Assembly (NCBI GenBank): GCA_964643145.1
Contig: CAZXPG010000070.1
Coordinates: 1-7,318, forward strand
Direction: 5' to 3'
DNA length: 7,318 bases
DNA from: CAZXPG01 sp964643145
GTDB lineage: Bacteria; Pseudomonadota; Alphaproteobacteria; Rickettsiales; Arcanibacteraceae
The notes below the pieces were generated by a model. It did not search any database. It was not told where the DNA came from and saw only the letters and a list, made by a program, of their open reading frames with translations. The position numbers were made by a program, and so were the translations under genes. Shown here one piece after another: positions 5,997 through 7,318 of the stretch (position 1 is its first letter; every line of letters begins with the position of its first letter).

Positions 5997-7012
5997 CACT
6001 GGATACATCCCTGCTCTACTATTTTGTTCGTGATGCTCTTGCGCCATATTCAGAGGATTTTGCGATTCGTAACAAACAAAACCCCACCACCATGCAGATT
6101 AATGGCAATATGTATTTCATCCATATTTCCTATGTGCACGATTCTGGAAACCATCGTGACAATGCCGATGAAGTCCGTATCCAAATATCACGAGAATTGA
6201 TCAAACAACAAAGACGCCGCCATGAAGAGAGGCAGCGTGTTGCCTTTATTGGTTTCTTTGAAGGTGGTAAAACATTTGTTGCATGGGATCCTCGTTATGT
6301 TTTTTCGCTTCAGGCAAAAACTGTAGTCTCTGTTTATGCCAGAAAGTCACAAGAAGATGGGGTGGCAAAGCAATCTGCTGCTGTTCACCAGTTCTACGCA
6401 CAGCACTTGAGAGAAACCAGTTTTGCTATCGCTTTGCCCTCGAACGCGCTTGGCTTCTACCTTGAGAATATATCGCACTTTCACGGCATCCGTTCTGAGG
6501 GGAGTATCCAATCACTAATCCACAACCATAGTGAGGTTCTAGCTGATAATATAAAGGGCATAAGTGGCGGCTTTGATGTTGAACAAGGAGAGGTAAGGGA
6601 GCGTTTCACCTTCACCAGAAAGGCATACCCACGCGACCCTGTTTTCAAAAAGGAGGTTCTCGCTGCTTATGACCGAACCTGCTGTATCTGCAATCGTCAA
6701 TTGGCTATTGTCCAGGCAGCACATATTATTCCGCATTCTGCACCAGAATGCAAAAACACTGTTACCAATGGCCTAGCATTGTGCATAGAGCACCACCGTC
6801 TTTATGACGATGCACTGCTTCTGCCGGGCCCGAATCGTCGCCTAGTATTCAATGATGAGCGAGCAGAATATCTCCGTCAAACCAACCAAGCAAGAGGTCT
6901 CGATGAGATTGCAGCACAACATGACACAGAGTTCAACCTCCCTGCCCGCGCCGACTGCTATCCCTCAGATGACTACCTACAACAAGGATTGGCGATTAGA
7001 TTGGGGCAATGA
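5993..7012 (+). CDS. HNH endonuclease, probable restriction enzyme
   Basis: A 339-residue protein with an HNH nuclease domain near the C-terminus (about 215-285). The visible residues are C230 and C233, AAHIIPHS (H244), NGLALC (N259, C264) and EHHRLYD (H267/H268). This is the His-Asn-His arrangement with a four-ligand zinc site. The N-terminal 200 residues do not match a domain I can name; they include a basic helix-like stretch (EERQR and RRR at 74-82) and FIGFFEGGKTFVAWDPRY at 85-102, and probably recognise DNA. The start overlaps the methyltransferase stop (ATGA). Gene order suggests that it cuts sites left unmodified by the neighbouring methyltransferases. A methylation-dependent (type IV-like) nuclease is less likely beside a cognate C5 enzyme, but is not excluded. 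Confidence 0.88.
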   Translation: MTLDTSLLYYFVRDALAPYSEDFAIRNKQNPTTMQINGNMYFIHISYVHDSGNHRDNADEVRIQISRELIKQQRRRHEERQRVAFIGFFEGGKTFVAWDPRYVFSLQAKTVVSVYARKSQEDGVAKQSAAVHQFYAQHLRETSFAIALPSNALGFYLENISHFHGIRSEGSIQSLIHNHSEVLADNIKGISGGFDVEQGEVRERFTFTRKAYPRDPVFKKEVLAAYDRTCCICNRQLAIVQAAHIIPHSAPECKNTVTNGLALCIEHHRLYDDALLLPGPNRRLVFNDERAEYLRQTNQARGLDEIAAQHDTEFNLPARADCYPSDDYLQQGLAIRLGQ

Positions 7013-7318
7013 TCTTGCTTATCTCATGCGGCAGGCAGAAGAAGCAGAACAGATGCTGTCATACCTTTCCCCTTGCGGTTCTGAGACTGCCAGAAAGAAA
7101 TTAGGGTCTTACTATACTCCAGCAGATGTTTCCCTGTTTTTCTGGAATGAATTTCTGGTGTTAAATACGATCAAAGACCCGATGCAAGCGAAGGAATTCT
7201 GGAAGCAACATCACTTCATTGAACCCGCAGCAGGCGCAGGTGCTCTTATTTTGGCCTTGCTGAAAAAAGGGGGGGAGTTGGGGCTATCACCTTATCAATT
7301 ATCTTTAACTGAACTCAC
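6969..7318 (+). CDS. N6-adenine-type DNA methyltransferase, 5' part only
   Basis: An open frame runs from ATG 6969 to the window end (116 codons, no stop). It carries KKLGSYYTPADVSLFFW at 44-60, the YYTP block found before the catalytic domain of many N6-adenine methylases. FIEPAAGAGALILALL at 83-98 matches the S-adenosylmethionine-binding motif I (DPAxGxG type). The catalytic (D/N)PPY motif would lie beyond the window. It overlaps the HNH gene by 44 bases. In-frame ATGs at 6921 and 6903 are alternatives; 6903 has AAGAGG 5 bases upstream but would overlap by 110 bases. It could be a second modification enzyme or an Eco57I-like fused enzyme; the missing part decides. Confidence 0.82.
   Translation, partial: MTTYNKDWRLDWGNDLAYLMRQAEEAEQMLSYLSPCGSETARKKLGSYYTPADVSLFFWNEFLVLNTIKDPMQAKEFWKQHHFIEPAAGAGALILALLKKGGELGLSPYQLSLTEL

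Overview
The window looks like a piece of a Gram-negative proteobacterial chromosome, most likely alphaproteobacterial and of moderate to low GC. The grounds are family content only: a short GreA/GreB-type protein with the KYDTRGLEASYLA signature, a soluble hybrid histidine kinase, and a serralysin-type (M10) RTX metalloprotease with no N-terminal signal peptide. The species cannot be named from this sequence. All recognisable genes lie on the + strand.

Layout. (1) 1-565: a copy of a 42-bp palindrome-ended repeat, then a small GreA/GreB-family gene. (2) 566-2842: a large cytosolic hybrid kinase (receiver, HisKA, HATPase, degenerate receiver, intact receiver), closed by a perfect 15-bp hairpin. 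(3) 2843-3261: a gene-free region with clustered palindromes, a second perfect repeat copy, a very AT-rich stretch with a possible promoter, and a long leader that can fold into two related structured units. (4) 3262-4689: an M10/RTX metalloprotease with a strong Shine-Dalgarno sequence and an unusual His/Tyr/Asp-rich N-terminus, followed by a GC-rich hairpin. (5) 4834-4875: a third repeat copy, inverted. (6) 4962-7318: a tightly overlapped restriction-modification-like operon encoding a C5-cytosine methyltransferase, an HNH endonuclease and an N6-adenine-type methyltransferase that runs off the window.

How the parts relate. The first three genes look like separate transcription units, and nothing in the sequence ties the kinase to the protease, although a two-component protein beside a secreted protease is compatible with regulation. 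The last three genes overlap (ATGA, then about 44 bp) and should be co-translated as a DNA modification/restriction cassette. The three near-identical repeats sit in front of the GreA-like gene, the protease leader and the restriction operon.

The least explained items are the dispersed 42-bp repeat, the structured protease leader, and the pairing of a C5 and an N6 methyltransferase around one HNH nuclease.
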